Shown here one piece after another: positions 21,798 through 34,170 of a stretch of DNA of 64,000 nucleotides. The notes beneath the pieces were generated by a model that did no database searches, was not told the origin of the DNA, and saw only the letters and a list, made by a program, of their open reading frames with translations. Source of the DNA: Euphorbia lathyris (Eukaryota > Streptophyta > Magnoliopsida > Malpighiales > Euphorbiaceae); the NCBI RefSeq assembly GCF_963576675.1, contig NC_088919.1, positions 47,328,501 to 47,392,500 on the forward strand, given 5' to 3'. The position numbers and the translations under genes were made by a program. Position 1 is the stretch's first letter; each line of letters starts with the position of its first letter.

Positions 21798-24590
21798 CTA
21801 TTTCTTCTTCTTTTGCTGACTGCCTTCAGCCGGAGTTCTTCGCTGATTTTTCTTCTCCCCCGTTTTGCCAGCACCAGGTGGAGGCAACTTGAAAGAATCC
21901 AAAAGAACAGCTCGGGAGAGCTCGGCAGAGAAGGTCTTCAAACGATTAGCACTTTCGTCTAGGCCATCAAAGATAGGAGCACCGTTGCTGAGGACCTCAG
22001 GACGAATATGGATATCAGCAGCACTGAGCATACTGAGTACATAAGCTTGTCCTTTTCCCAGCCATGTAATTGTGTCTGTCAGCGCAGCAAAGGAGTTGTG
22101 GAAGGTTTTAAGAAGTGAAGTATCGTAGTGCTCGCGCTGAAGATTCGTATGTCTAACATGATCAAATATGTTCTGGGAAGTGGTCAGTATTTCATCCTGT
22201 TTGAGTTGATCGGTGTCCATTTCTTCTTTGTGAAGGTTTAGTAGACGAACGGCCTCACTTAGTTGCTCCATCGAGCATTGAGATGTGTTTGCAAGCTGAG
22301 CATTAGTCTTGTTCTGTTCAGTGTGAAGCTGAGCAAACAACATCTTTAACTCAGAAGAAGTGGTGAGATTAGGATTCACAGCTGACAGGTTCTGGAGCTG
22401 GGTAGATAAAGTAGTGAGGCATTGAACAGTGGTCAGCTGGATCTCAGCCAGTTTAGCTATCGAATCCTGCCTAGCATGCTGTGCTTGCGAAGATAGGAGA
22501 AGACTTAGCAGATCTTTAAGTTCCTTAACTTCATTGAGAAGTTGAGTTACTTGAGAAGGCTGAGTAGACTCAATTGGAGAAATATCAGCAGCAGGAGGAG
22601 TTGAGTGTTGAATGTCTCGAATCAGAGCCTGCACTGAGTCAATGATTCTTTGACTGGACTCAGTGACATTTGTTGTGGCCAGAGAGATATCAGTTTGACC
22701 AGGTAAAGAAGAGGTTGCTGGGTCAGGGACTGGAGTTAGTGTTAGGTTCTGCTCAAGTGTTTTTTGTCCAGATGTGTAGTGAGCAGGGTCAGCTTCAGTG
22801 GAATGGTCAGGTTGGATAGGTTCAGAGCTGACAGGTGCTATGTTTTCTTCTTGAGTTTGCTCGGTGTGGATTGTTGGATTGATAGGGTTAGGTTGTTCGG
22901 CATGTTCCTGTGTAGAAACATAGGCTTATTTTTCTAAAGCCTGGGAAGGCTGAGGAGTTGGTGCAGAAGGAACTGGCTTCCTAAAGAAGGTCATCTTTAC
23001 CTTGGAAGGATCATGTAACGGTGCGCTGACTGGTTGGTCTAAGATGCTGGTCTTTACCAGTCTTCTTCTTCTGGGCTTTTGTACATGAGGAAGATTAGCT
23101 TGATTCTCATCAGCTTGAGATGGAGAGCCTTGTATGTTTTGATCGGTAGGTTGCTGGTCAGTTTGTTCGTGATGTTGTTCAACTCCATCGACTGACTCAG
23201 TAGTAGCTTGATCAGCTTGAGCATTTTCACCGGCTGTCCTTTCAGAGTCAGCTTCCTCCGCTTGCTCCTGTGCATTCCCTTCATCCTCAGTATCGTCGTT
23301 CTCAAGCTCTTCCTCGAGCTGAGTGACGAAATGTTCGTCTAGGTCCACCTCATCATCCTGGTGCTCAGTTTCTTCAGCACGATGCTGAGCATAATGTGAG
23401 TCCGACTTGACAATGAAGTCAAGTGGAAGAGCATGGATGGGTGAGAGGGTAGAAGTCGTTTGCTTCTTCTGAGGAGCACCAGCTGTACCCTTAGGTGCAG
23501 GCTCATCTTGCCTGCTGTGCTTTTCAACTGACTGAGTAGGCTCTAGGTTTGACTCAGCAGCAGATTTGGATTTCTTGGATTGGGGCTCAGTTTCCTTAGA
23601 TGGGGTGCCAGTAGGCTTCCTTTTTCTGGTAGCAGGAGCTTTTGTTCTTTTGCCTTTTGCTGGAACAATTACCTCAGCAGGTAGTTCTTCTTCGACTTGA
23701 TCTTTAGGCTGCTCAACGAATTTTCCCTTCTTTAAGGGCTGATTGAATTTGAGAGCACGTAGTGAAGCGGCAGTGATCTCAGATCCCTTAATGCAAGTTT
23801 CTCCTTGAAGGTCAACTTTGTGATCAACTAGGATCTTAGTGATCAATGAGCCGAGTCGAAGATTGTTGGTACTGCGCAGAAACCCAGCTATAAGAAACAC
23901 TGGCATGTTGATTGGTTTGTAGGTCAACATGTGCCAGATAAAGCACATCTCGAAGTGTGATGCTGAGCTGGTGCAGTTGACCTTTTGGTAGATTAGGTGA
24001 ACCAGCAGGAAATGGGCCATCTTCTGATGCTGACCCATGGACGAGCTGGATACCTCTCCAATGTACCCAGCAGGCTTACAGAAAGTTTCATCATAGTAGA
24101 TGTCCTCCTGGTCACCGTTTCTTCTTAATTCGGCACCTTCAGTTTTGAGGCTGAGTAGGGATCCCAAGTATGTTGGGTTTATGAAGATGGTTTTTCCTCG
24201 GACTTCGGTGACTAGGTAGTCATGGTCTTTTACGTCAGCTTTGAGGTTATGGTAGAATTCCATAACCAAGTCAGGGTAGGTGGGAAAACGCAAGGAGAAT
24301 AACTCGGTCCAGCCGTTGTTCTTTATCCATTCACAGAACGGTTGTTCTGAGTCGATGAAGGTTTGAGAAACTCAGCGAGAAGCTTCCACTTTCCATTCTC
24401 GTACATTCTCGAATACTCGAATGTATTATCTAGGTTCAGCTGGTTTCCCCTGAGCTTGAATGGCTTTTTCTTTGCCATGACCAGCTGCTTTGGAGGGTGA
24501 AGGCTGAGTTGGGGGATTGCTGGTTGTTTGTTCATCAGTGGTGGTCTGGGAACGACCGGCACCGGAGACGTTGAAAGAGGGTTTTGTCAT
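21798..24590 (-). pseudogene. Sirevirus third ORF (env-like position), putative plant transposon protein domain
   Basis: It is downstream of pol on the same strand, where Sireviruses carry their env-like gene. The ATG at 24590 opens MTKPSFNVSG. The frame then shifts near 24475 and shifts back near 24365, leaving a compensated stretch (NTFEYSRMYENGKWKLLAEFL, NNGWTELF) before the main domain (PDLVMEFYHNLKADVKD ... YLGSLLSLKTEG ... MCFIWHMLTYKPINMPVFL), which resembles the plant transposon-protein domain annotated next to copia pol. An acidic low-complexity middle follows, then TAA at 22926-22928 in frame, then a helical glutamine/leucine-rich C-terminal part (VKELKDLLSLLLSSQ). I see no signal peptide and no clear transmembrane segment, so 'envelope' is a positional label only. 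Confidence 0.8.
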
Positions 24591-24675
24591 CTTGGAAAGT
24601 TCTTAGGTGCTTAAGGAAATTCTGAAGCATTCTAACGTTCAGTGCGCGTAAAGAGAAGGTGGTGAGAAATACCTA

Positions 24676-24684
24676 CTATTTATA
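24676..24684 (-). promoter_or_regulatory. Candidate internal TATA box upstream of the third ORF
   Basis: The minus strand reads TCTATAAATAG about 90 bases upstream of the ATG at 24590, in the 467-base gap after pol. It closely resembles the LTR TATA (CTCTATAAATAGAG). It could drive a separate mRNA for the third ORF; this is inference from position and motif. Confidence 0.45.
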
Positions 24685-25056
24685 GATTTTTTAATCTAGG
24701 GTTCCGTTTGAGTTTAAGTCGGTTTTGCCCTTGGGTTGTCCAATCGGCAGAAACCCTGACATTTATGACACTTTTAAGATGTATTCGGCGCATGCGCAGT
24801 ACAGGTGTCATTACGCGTGCGGTTGCATTAAATGCAAATGATTACCTTTACTCAGCGTTTGTTGGTATAAACGTTTCGTATTCTGAGTAGTCAGTTTTGT
24901 TCAACGGATAGTTGTAGAGGTTTAGTTACTCGGCATGAGATAACTCACTCAGTGTGCATTTATTTCTTGGCATGTGATTTTGACAGATACTCTTTAAAAC
25001 ACTCAGCATGTTAACATTCATTCAGCATGCATCATATCGCATTTTTACTTAGGAAT

Positions 25057-28000
25057 TTAAGACAGTGGATTAAACATACCAATGGCTTCTCTTAGTATGC
25101 TGAATTGCTCTCGTGCTAGAGGCTTTGTAAAGATATCAGCGAGCTGCTCATCTGTTGGTACATAAGTCAGCTTGATTTCTTCCTTGAGTACATGGTCTCT
25201 GATGAAGTGATGTCTTATGCTGACATGCTTCATCCTGCTGTGCTGGATTGGGTTCTTTGAGAGGTCAATTGCACTTTTGTTGTCGCATTTAACTTCAATT
25301 GTCTTTGTTTGAACACCATAATCTTCAAGCTGTTGCTTAATCCATAGGACTTGAGCAACACAGCTTCCAGTAGCAATGTACTCAGCTTCAGTTGTGGACA
25401 GGGCTACTGACGCCTGCTTCTTGCTGAACCAAGATACAAGACAGCTTCCTAGGAAATGGCATCCACCAGAGGTGCTTTTTCTTTCCAGCTTGTCTCGGCC
25501 ATAGTCAGCGTCAGTGTATCCAATGAGTGTAAAGTCATGAGTATTTGGATACCACAAACCTGCATTAACTGAGCTTTGCAAGTATCTAAGGATCCTTTTT
25601 ACAGCTATGTAATGGGATTCCTTAGGGTTAGCCTGATATCTAGCACAATAACATACTGAGAACTGAATGTCCGGTCTACTTGCTGTTAAGTAAAGTAAAG
25701 AGCCAATCATACCTCGGTACAATTTGCTGTCTACTGACTTACCATTCTCATCAGCACAAAGGACAGTGTCAGTGCCCATAGGAGTGGATATTGGCTTACA
25801 ATGTTCTAGTTCATATTTCGTCAATATCTCCTTGGCATATTTAGCCTGACTGATGAATATGCCATTCTTTCCTTGTTTAATTTGAAGTCCGAGGAAGAAG
25901 TTGAGTTCTCCCATCATTGACATTTCGAATTCAGTCTACATTTGTTTGCTAAATTCCTTGCACATAGATTCATTAGTAGCACCAAATATAATGTCATCTA
26001 CATATATTTGTGCCAGCAGGGTATCTTTACCCTTTCTCTTAATGAATAAGGTTGTATCAGCTTGACCCCTGACATAATCTCTAGTCAGTAAGAAGTTGGT
26101 CAGCCTCTCATACCAAGCACGTGGTGCTTGCTTGAGGCCATACAGAGCCTTTTTGAGTTTGTAAACATGGTTTGGGAACTTAGAATCCTCAAACCCTGGA
26201 GGCTGATTGACATAGACCTCCTCGTTTATTACTCCATTAAGAAATGCACTTTTAACATCCATTTGAAACAGTTTAAAATTCATATACGAAGCATATGCAC
26301 ATAAAATCCTAATTGCTTCTAGCCTTGCCACTGGGGCAAAGGTCTCACCATAGTCAATACCTTCTTGCTGACTGTAGCCCTGAGCTAAAAGTCTTGCCTT
26401 GTTTCTGACTACGTTTCCTTGTTCATCCAGCTTGTTCCTGAAGACCCATCTCGTTCCAATGGTCTTTTGGCTCCTTGGATGTGGCACTAGCTCCCATACA
26501 TTATTCCTCCTGAATTGGTCGAGTTCCTCTTGCATGGCATTCATCCAGAATTCGTCATGCTCAGCTTCGGCAAAGTTCTTCGGCTCCTGAACTGAGACGA
26601 AAGCTACATTACCGAGATACTTCCTTAGTTGATTCCTTGTCATCAGCGTATTTCCAGCTGAGTCAAGAATTGCATTTTCTGAATGCCCTTTTGGGACTCT
26701 TATCTCCTTGGGTAGATTTATGTCTTGTTCTATCTGTGTTTCAACATTCTCTGCAGAAGTAGATTGGTCAGTGAAAGTAATCTTAGGTTCACTCTTACTC
26801 TTGGTCAGCCATTTTGTGAAGGACTCAGTAGCTGGTTCTTGATCAGCAGGTGCTGAGTTTGGTTCATCCTCTGTCAGCGGCTGGTATCTTCCTGCAGGGT
26901 CAGTTTCATCGAATTGCACATGTATAGATTCTTCTAATACTTGTGTTCTCTTATTAAAAACTCTGTATGCTTTGCTGTTTGTTGAGTAGCCTAGAAAGAT
27001 AGCCTCATCAGCTTTTGAATCAAATTTGGCTAAGCTATCTTTGGTATTTAAAATAAAACATCTACAGCCAAAGGCACGAAAGTATCCAATGTTGGGCTTT
27101 CGTCCTTTCCAAAGTTCATAAGGGGTTTTCTTAAGTATAGGTCTAACTAGAGCCCTATTCAGAATATAGCATGCTATGTTAACAGCTTCTCCCCAAAAAT
27201 ACTTTGGAAGCCTATGCTCATCCAGCATTGTCCTGGCAATCTCAACCAGAGTTCTGTTCTTCCTTTCAACAACCTCATTTTGCTGAGGCGTTCTAGGAGC
27301 AGAGAAATTATGGTCAATGCCGCTGGCTTCACAGAATTCAACAAACTTTTGGTTTTTGAATTCTCCACTGTTATCACTACGGATATGAGCTAATTTTAGG
27401 TCTTTCTCATTTTCAATTTTTCTAACCAAGTTTGAAAATGTCTCAAAGGTCTCATCCTTACTGGTCAGCAGGATAACCCATGTGTACCGAGAGAAATCAT
27501 CTACAATAACCAAAGAAAACCTTCTTCCACCCAGACTCAGCGGCTGGACTGGACCAAAGAGATCCAAGTGTAGCATTTCTAACGGACGCTTAGTTGAGAC
27601 AATGTTTTTACTGTGAAAAGATTGCTTGGTTTGTTTTCCAGCTTGGCAAGCGTGGCATAGTTGATCTTTTTGAAATTTAAGTTCAGGCAGTCCCTCAACC
27701 AATTGCTTTCTTGCTAATTTGGCCAGGAGGTCCATGCTTACATGACCAAGTCTGCTGTGCCATAGCCAGGAATTTTCTTCCATTGTTACTAAGCACACAG
27801 TTTTTGAAAACTTTTTCTCTAAGTCTAGCATAAAGACATTATCTATCCGAGGGGCAGTTAAAATTAACTCATTAGTTTTACCCTCGTATATTTTACATCC
27901 AGTAGCATCAAATATAACTTTTCTCCCATTGTCACATAGCTGAGCTACGCTGAGTAAGTTATATTTGAGTCCGCTGACTAGGGAGACATATTCAATAGTA

Positions 28001-28185
28001 GGGTTACCTCCGATGGTTCCTGAGCCTACTATCTTACCCTTCTTGTTGTCTCCAAAACTTACACTCCCTCCTCGTTTACGTTCAAACGTGATGACCTGAG
28101 TTTCATCACCCGTCATATGCCTTGAGCATGCGCTGTCAATATACCACATCTTTGACTTCTCGGCACATCTCAGGCTTACCTGCAT
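25057..28185 (-). pseudogene. pol: Sirevirus Pol (PR-IN-RT-RNH) with one nonsense codon
   Basis: Domains in copia order: protease ([14 protein letters not shown]), the GAG-pre-integrase zinc region, an integrase core ([30 protein letters not shown] supplying D, D and E), RT ([11 protein letters not shown] ... [13 protein letters not shown] ... [14 protein letters not shown] ... YVDD) and RNase H (GYTDADYG, STTEAEYIA, KCDNKSAI). RSDNSGEF and QQNEVVE each differ from the usual RSDNGGEF and QQNGVVE. A TAG at 25936-25938 cuts RT about 30 codons after YVDD. The frame starts at ATG 28185, one phase off from gag. The left end lies 467 bases from the third ORF. Confidence 0.92.
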
Positions 28186-28190
28186 TGTAA

Positions 28191-29945
28191 CTAGTTACTT
28201 TTAGGTACCCAATTCTTTTTGGGTCCTGACTTGTTAGGTGCAACAGGTATAGCATCATATTTTATTTTATGGCGACATACATGGACAGTATGGCCATTCT
28301 TTCCACAGAAGTCACAACTGACCTTCTGTTTAGGATTTTTTACTGACTTGTCAGCACCCCCGTGCTGAGCGTGCTAGCACACTTTAGTAGTGTGTCCTAA
28401 CTTCCCACAAAAGTCACATTGGACTTTTCGCTGGGGATTTCGTCTCTGCTGAGTACCTTGGTACTGTGTACCTTGATACTGAGTTCTCAGCGGAAAATTA
28501 TTTTTGTTTGGAACCTTTAATTGGTTCTGAATGGTTGTGACATCCTTCCTCAGTTTCTTTGAAACTGACTGGACTTCAGAGACAGACTCATGAATGATTT
28601 TCATATTTTCATGCAAAACTGAGTTGTCTTGAAGAAGGTATCTGAGGTCACTCAGTTTGACCTCTTCTACTTCATCACAGCGCCGGCTAAGTGCTTTAAT
28701 CTTCCTGTTACACTTTTTAACAAGTGTATAGAGATCACTCAGGGCGTTACCCATTTCATTTCTGAGTTGAGAGAGTGAGATTACCTCATTAGATTGCTCT
28801 TCATTATCTGACTCATCAGATTGGTCAGCATGCTCAGAAATGCATGGCTCAGCAAGTTCGTCAGCCATAAAGCATATCTTCGCTGACTCGGTGGCCTCAG
28901 TTTCTGTTGATGAAGATTCATCACTGTCACTCCAAGTAGCCACCATTGCCTTCTTCCCACTTTTCTTGTCTTTCCTCAGCGTGGGGCAGTTTGACTTAAT
29001 ATGGCCATCTTGGTGGCACTCAAAGCATGTAATGGGCTTTGAGATGTCCTTTCTGTATTTGTTGTCGCTTGAGTCAGCCTTATACTTATCAAACTTTTTG
29101 TAAGGCTTTTTAGAATATTTGTCGTTCTTCCTGAACAGCCTCTTCATCTTTCTTGTGAACATAGCCATCTCCTCATCATCAGTTGAACTCCCGTCAGTGG
29201 AGTCAGCCTTCATGACAAGTGACTTCTGCTTCTTGTCATCAGATTTTTCCTTCACCTCAAAGTTTTTCATGGATATCTCATGGGTCAGTAATGAACCGAT
29301 GAGTTCGTCATATTTGTAGGTGGTTAAATCCTGAGCTTCCTCAACTGATGTCTTCTTTGCTTGCCAGTCTTTTGGAAGACTCCTGAGTATCTTTTTGACT
29401 TGTTCTTCCTCAGTGAAGATTTTCCCAAGTCTCTTGAGCTCATTAATGATGTTGGTGAACCTTGCGTTCATGTCTGAAATGCCCTCATCATTGTTCATCT
29501 CGAACAGCTCGTACAGTCTCATCTGCTGATTCACCTTGGATTCTTTTACTTTGTTTGTTCCCTTGTAGGTGACTTCCAGCTTTTTCCAGATCTCTTGTGC
29601 CGACTCACAACCTGAGATTTTGTTATATTCTGCAGCATCGAGCGCACAGTGAAGCATATTGATAGCCGATGCATGGTTTTGAAGCTTCTTAAGATCATCC
29701 TCTGTCCATTCAACCTCAGCTTTAACAACTGACTGGCCAGCAACAACTTTCACAGGTACAAACGGGCCTTGGACTATAGATAGCCAGGCACTCATGTTTG
29801 TAGCTTGAATGAAGTTTTTCATCCTATTCTTCCAAAAGGTATAGTTTGGCCCGAAGAATAGGGGAGGCCTGGTAATGGACAACCCCTCAGGTAATATCTG
29901 AGTTGTCTGGTTTCCAGGGAGAAACCGAGTGCTGTTTTCGCCCAT
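28191..29945 (-). pseudogene. gag: Sirevirus Gag with internal stop
   Basis: The ATG at 29945 opens MGENSTRFLPG; the further upstream in-frame TTG is unlikely as a start. About 584 codons give a capsid region (RPPLFFGPNYTFWKNRM ... CALDAAEYNKISGCESAQEIWKKL ... FTNIINELKRLGK), a CCHC knuckle (CFECHQDGHIKSNC), an acidic serine-rich stretch, a coiled-coil-like segment and two more CCHC knuckles near the end. The extended Gag with several knuckles suits Sireviruses. A TAG at 28374-28376 truncates it; the fragment at 10.6-12.6 kb has TGG there. The natural end is KNWVPKSN then TAG at 28191-28193. Confidence 0.9.
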
Positions 29946-29991
29946 GGTATGGATCAACTCAAGGTTGTTAGACCTTTAGTAATGAGCTTTT

Positions 29992-30005
29992 AAGCTCTGA
30001 TACCA
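29992..30005 (-). other. Primer-binding site, initiator tRNA-Met (Sirevirus)
   Basis: The minus strand reads TGGTATCAGAGCTTA two bases after the LTR end. This is the standard copia primer site, complementary to the 3' end of initiator tRNA-Met. Confidence 0.95.
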
Positions 30006-30007
30006 CT

Positions 30008-31361
30008 TGTTGGTCCCTTATAAGGTTGCAAATATAGTTCCAAGGGGGGGTTAGGAACTATTTTAACCTTTTCGAATGATTAGGGCAAATTTCTTTTTCT
30101 TAAGAAAAGATTATATGACAGCGGCACTGATCAATCGACAAGACACTGGCTTAGTCAACTAGTGACTAGGTCAGTTTCGTTGCTTAGGTCAGGAAGTAGC
30201 ACTTAGAGTCTATTCCTGAACTAATTCATCGGCAGCGCACAACTCAGCTTGACCTCTTTTACTTGGTCAGTTTTAGTTTGTTTTAAGCAAGCAATATAAA
30301 TAAGGAGTTAAGGTTTAGAAATACTTCACTCAGCAGATTTATCCAGGTTCGGCTTCTTCTAAGCCTACGTCCTGTCCCCGGAACACTTCCGAGATTTCAA
30401 ATCCTCTACCGAGCTCTTTAAAGGTAGAGCCTCAAACCTTTTACAATATCAGCAATTGAGTATGACAAGAGTACCTTCCTCTATACTTCTACTCAATCCT
30501 AATCTCTCCGCTGAGTACTTAAAACCGAGTACTCAGCCTCTCCTTTCTATTCCTAGAAATGATTAAGATTTGTCCTAAACAACAATTGCTAAAACACCTT
30601 AGATGATTGAGGATCAATCACTCTAGACTTTTACACAAATGAATAAGCTTGTAGTGTAAGAATTTGCTTTGCTTTTGATGGAGAACTTTTGTACACGTTT
30701 GGTCAGCGTAACGGCTTTTTGCTCAAAGTTCTCTCTTCGAATGTGGATTCTGAATGCTCTATTTATAGAGAGCTGTGAGAGCTTCTGGTTATTTCGAATT
30801 TCGAAATAACCGTTGGAGGGAAAACGGCTACAGGTCGTTTTCACTCAGTCTGTCAGCAGTTCTCTTAGCCAATCAGATTCCAGCATCTTCTGTTCTTCGG
30901 TCAGTGTGGCAGTATGTTCCTCCAAATCGGGTAATGTCAAACAGACAGCTTCCTGCGTCTTCTGTTCTTTACCAACAGAGGAAATACTTGGTCTGGAAGT
31001 TGCTTTATAGTCAGCGGCTGTCTTGTACGTTTTGTCGAGACAGCTCAGCAGCTTCATACCGAAGTTGTCTACGTGGATCTTCTCGATCCTTCTTTGCTCA
31101 GCATGCGTTTCATTACTTCAACGGCAGCGTTTTGGAGATACGCGGGCTGAGTGATCTTGGGCTTGTTTGACTTGGGCCTTGACTTCCATATAGGGCTTGG
31201 GCCTTATGATCTTTATGTCTTATAACAATTATAAACTCAACATTGAACAAACACATTAGTAACAATAAATCAAAGCATTTAAACTTAGTGTGTTTATAGA
31301 ATATTTAATTTCACTTAATTAATTTTGTCAAATCAAAATCCTGTGGAAAGGTGTTTCAACA
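30008..31361 (-). repeat. 5' LTR of the Sirevirus (1354 bp)
   Basis: It pairs with 20008-21345. On the minus strand a TATA box (CTCTATAAATAGAGC) lies at about 30757-30771, giving U3 to its right and R-U5 to its left. Confidence 0.95.
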
Positions 31362-34170
31362 ACCGTGAGCCACTTGGAAGACGTTCGTCGGACGTCAATG
31401 CCACAATCGGACTTCAACGCAGTTTTTGCAAGACAAGAGGCCCATATGCGCAACATGGAAAGGCTTGTAGCCGAGATGTCGCAAAATGTTAAAGTTCAAA
31501 CTGAGATGATGCAAGCATGGAGACAACCCAATTTGGAAAATAAGATTAATAATCTCACCGATGAGATGAATAGAATCCCAGATAGGTGTGCTGAAATTTA
31601 TGCTAAAAATTTGAATTCTCACAATGTTTCAGATAACACAAGGGAAGGCACTCCTCAATGCGACCGATATAGGCGACCGTCTAGTCGGGAGGAAAACATG
31701 AGATTCAATGAGCGAGGAGATCGAAGAGCCTCGGAATAATTTTCAATACCCCCAAATGTGTCTCATTTCAGGTCAAACACCGGAACTAATACCCACTCGG
31801 AGAACTATGGTGACATCAACGCCCGTGGTTCGGGGGGCATGTGGAGAAATCAAGACCATGATCATACCCGCGAATATACTCGTGAAAATATTAGTGAGAA
31901 TTCTCGTGATAATAACAACGTATCTCGTGTTTCAGGTGCGAGGAGCGAAATGTGTAATGAAGCGGAGGATAGGCAACGTATTCGGAACATCGTGCAAGAA
32001 ATTTATGGACCTACGGTCCGTGAAGTATACCGACCGGAGTTTCAGAAAGCTTACCCTAGGGAATACGACCAGCGATACCCATTTCCTCACAATTTTAGAA
32101 TTCCGGATTTTTCTTTATTTTCAGGTGAAAGTGGACAATCTACCATTGAGCACGTTGCTCGATTTTCATTCCAATGCAGTGGGATTAGTGCGGAGCAAGA
32201 CTTCGATATGCTTCGTTTGCGTTTATTCCCTGGATCACTAACTGGACCGACTTTCACATGGTATACGACATTACAACCTGAATCTATCAGAATCTGGGGT
32301 CGCATGGAACAATTATTTCATGCTCAGTTCTATCGAACTGAGCCGGAGGTATGTGTCGCCGAACTATCTCGTATGGTTCAGTGCTCAGGTGAGTCCGTTG
32401 AAAGTTTTATTAATCGTTTCAAGAAAATGAGGCATAGATGTCGAGTTAATATTCCTGAAATAGAGTTTGTTAAAATTGCTCAACGTGGCTTAGAGTTTGA
32501 AAATAGGAAGAAATTCCAGGGCATTGATTTTTGTGATTATTATGAACTTGTTGCTAAAGTGTCAGAATATGAATAATTAATGCGCGAGGATAATCGTAGG
32601 AAGAAAAACTCTGTAGGTAGTTACCATCAGGATATAGAAACCAATCAAGCACATGAGGTAGCTATAGCCGAACTAACTAGAACAGGATCCCACGTTTGTC
32701 CAATATTAGCAAAAAGTCCAAAAAACCCCTGAAGTGGTTAAGCGGAATACAAATGTGCAATACACATTTGATGTTTCTAAAACTGGAGAATTGTTTGATT
32801 ATTTGCTAAAAGAGGGTTTTATCACCTTACCACATGGACACATTATTCCATCGAGAGATGACACCAGTGGAAAAACTTATTGTAAATATCATGATAGTTG
32901 GAGCCACGACATACAATCTTGCTTTGTTTTTAAGAATGCGGTGCAGGATAGAATAAACAAAGGCGTGCTTAAATTTCCTGAAAAGAAAGAGAGCATATTG
33001 ATTGATGATGATCCATTTCCAGCCGCTACAATGATAAATGCAACTTCCATCGAGATGCCGCCTCTTAAGCGTAATGTCCATAGCAACACCTCGAGTCAGA
33101 GAAAAGGGCGCCTCGACCATCCAAAGACAAAACAAATTTGGGTACCAAAGGGCACTTTGCCAACCGCCAAGGAGAAAGAAAAGCCATAGATAAAACGAAA
33201 GCCAATAAATAAAAATAAAAGTGGCACAAACCAAGGCTGGTCACGCTTCGTTACTCCACCGGCGCAAGTTCCCCTCGAAAAATGGTTCGTCAACCGACAT
33301 AAAAAATTTCCACAACCTCTCTCAAAAAATTCAAAAAGAAGAATAAGAAAGAGAGAGGGAGAAAAAAGAAGGAAAAGTGAAATGGAGTTGTCTAGTGTCG
33401 ATTCTAGCAACGTTTCGAAAGAAAAAATAAAAGAAAAGAAAAATGTGAAAATTCGTGTTGGAGATTTCATTAAAGGTGTGCTACTACTTCTTTAATTTTA
33501 CCAATAAATTTTAGAATTAAAGATCCAAACGAGGAGGTACACGAGATTCAAGAAGACCGACGGAGTGGCGTCACAATTAAAGCTTCGTCGGAAGATCGAG
33601 CAGGTTTATTTTGACAAACCCACTCTGAAGATGACACGCCATATTAAGCCATTATACATCAAAGCACGCATTGATGGCACGCCTTTATCAAGAGTTCTAG
33701 TTGATAACGCTTCAACCGTTAACATTATGCCATTAAAGATGGCACTAGCTCTCGAGAAATATGTAGGTGACATAATAACGTCAGAAATTTCCGTCGCAGC
33801 TTTTACCGACGAAATTACTAAAACCTATGGGGTTTTACCTGTGCAACTTACCATCGGTACCCAAACCACTACGGTGGCATTTTTTGTGGTGAACTCTACG
33901 GCAAGTTATCAAGCTTTGCTCGGTCGAGATTGGATTCACTCTAACTCATGCATTCCGTCATCTTTGCACCAACTTTTACTACTTTGGAATGGGGATGACA
34001 TTGAGGTGATTCGGGCAAATGAAAAACCTATTGAGACACATTTGGATATGGTGGAGTCTCGATTATACGAAGATAGCATTGGTCCAATCAAGATGGAGAC
34101 CAAAGGGAAGAACAAGTCATGCGCCGATCAAGTGAGGAACATCTTCAAAACAAGCATCATTATGCCTTAA

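Larger units (their letters stand above)
20008..31361 (-). mobile_element. Complete Sirevirus-type Ty1/copia retrotransposon, nested in element G
   Basis: The element is 11,354 bp, flanked by the perfect 5-bp duplication ACCGT at 20003-20007 and 31362-31366. LTRs of 1338 and 1354 bp, an initiator-Met primer site, gag, pol, a third ORF and a polypurine tract are all present on the minus strand. By eye the LTRs differ by about 14 substitutions plus one 16-bp indel, so roughly 1%; at commonly used plant rates that is well under a million years. Removing it reconnects the gag frame of element G. Confidence 0.95.
19886..34170 (+). pseudogene. gag-pro: Gag and protease of element G, interrupted by the Sirevirus
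   Basis: The ATG at 19886 opens MPPRKNTGREL...; the frame is cut after 20007 by the Sirevirus and resumes at 31367 (SHLEDVRRTSM) once one ACCGT duplication is discounted. A Retrotrans_gag domain (PDFSLFSGESG ... WYTTLQPESI ... ESFINRFKKM) lies at about 32085-32440, and a zinc-like motif (YCKYHDSWSHDIQSC) at about 32877-32925. A protease-like stretch at 33565-34170 has LVDNASTVNIMP in place of the usual D-T/S-G and later LLGRDWIH. Further damage includes in-frame TAA at 31737-31739 and 32574-32576, a frameshift near 32710, and stops between 33187 and 33520. Nothing resembling RT or integrase follows. Confidence 0.85.

Noticed and set aside
21798..24590. True viral envelope glycoprotein in the Sirevirus
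   Set aside because: I see no signal peptide, no transmembrane helix and no cysteine-rich ectodomain; only the genomic position is env-like.
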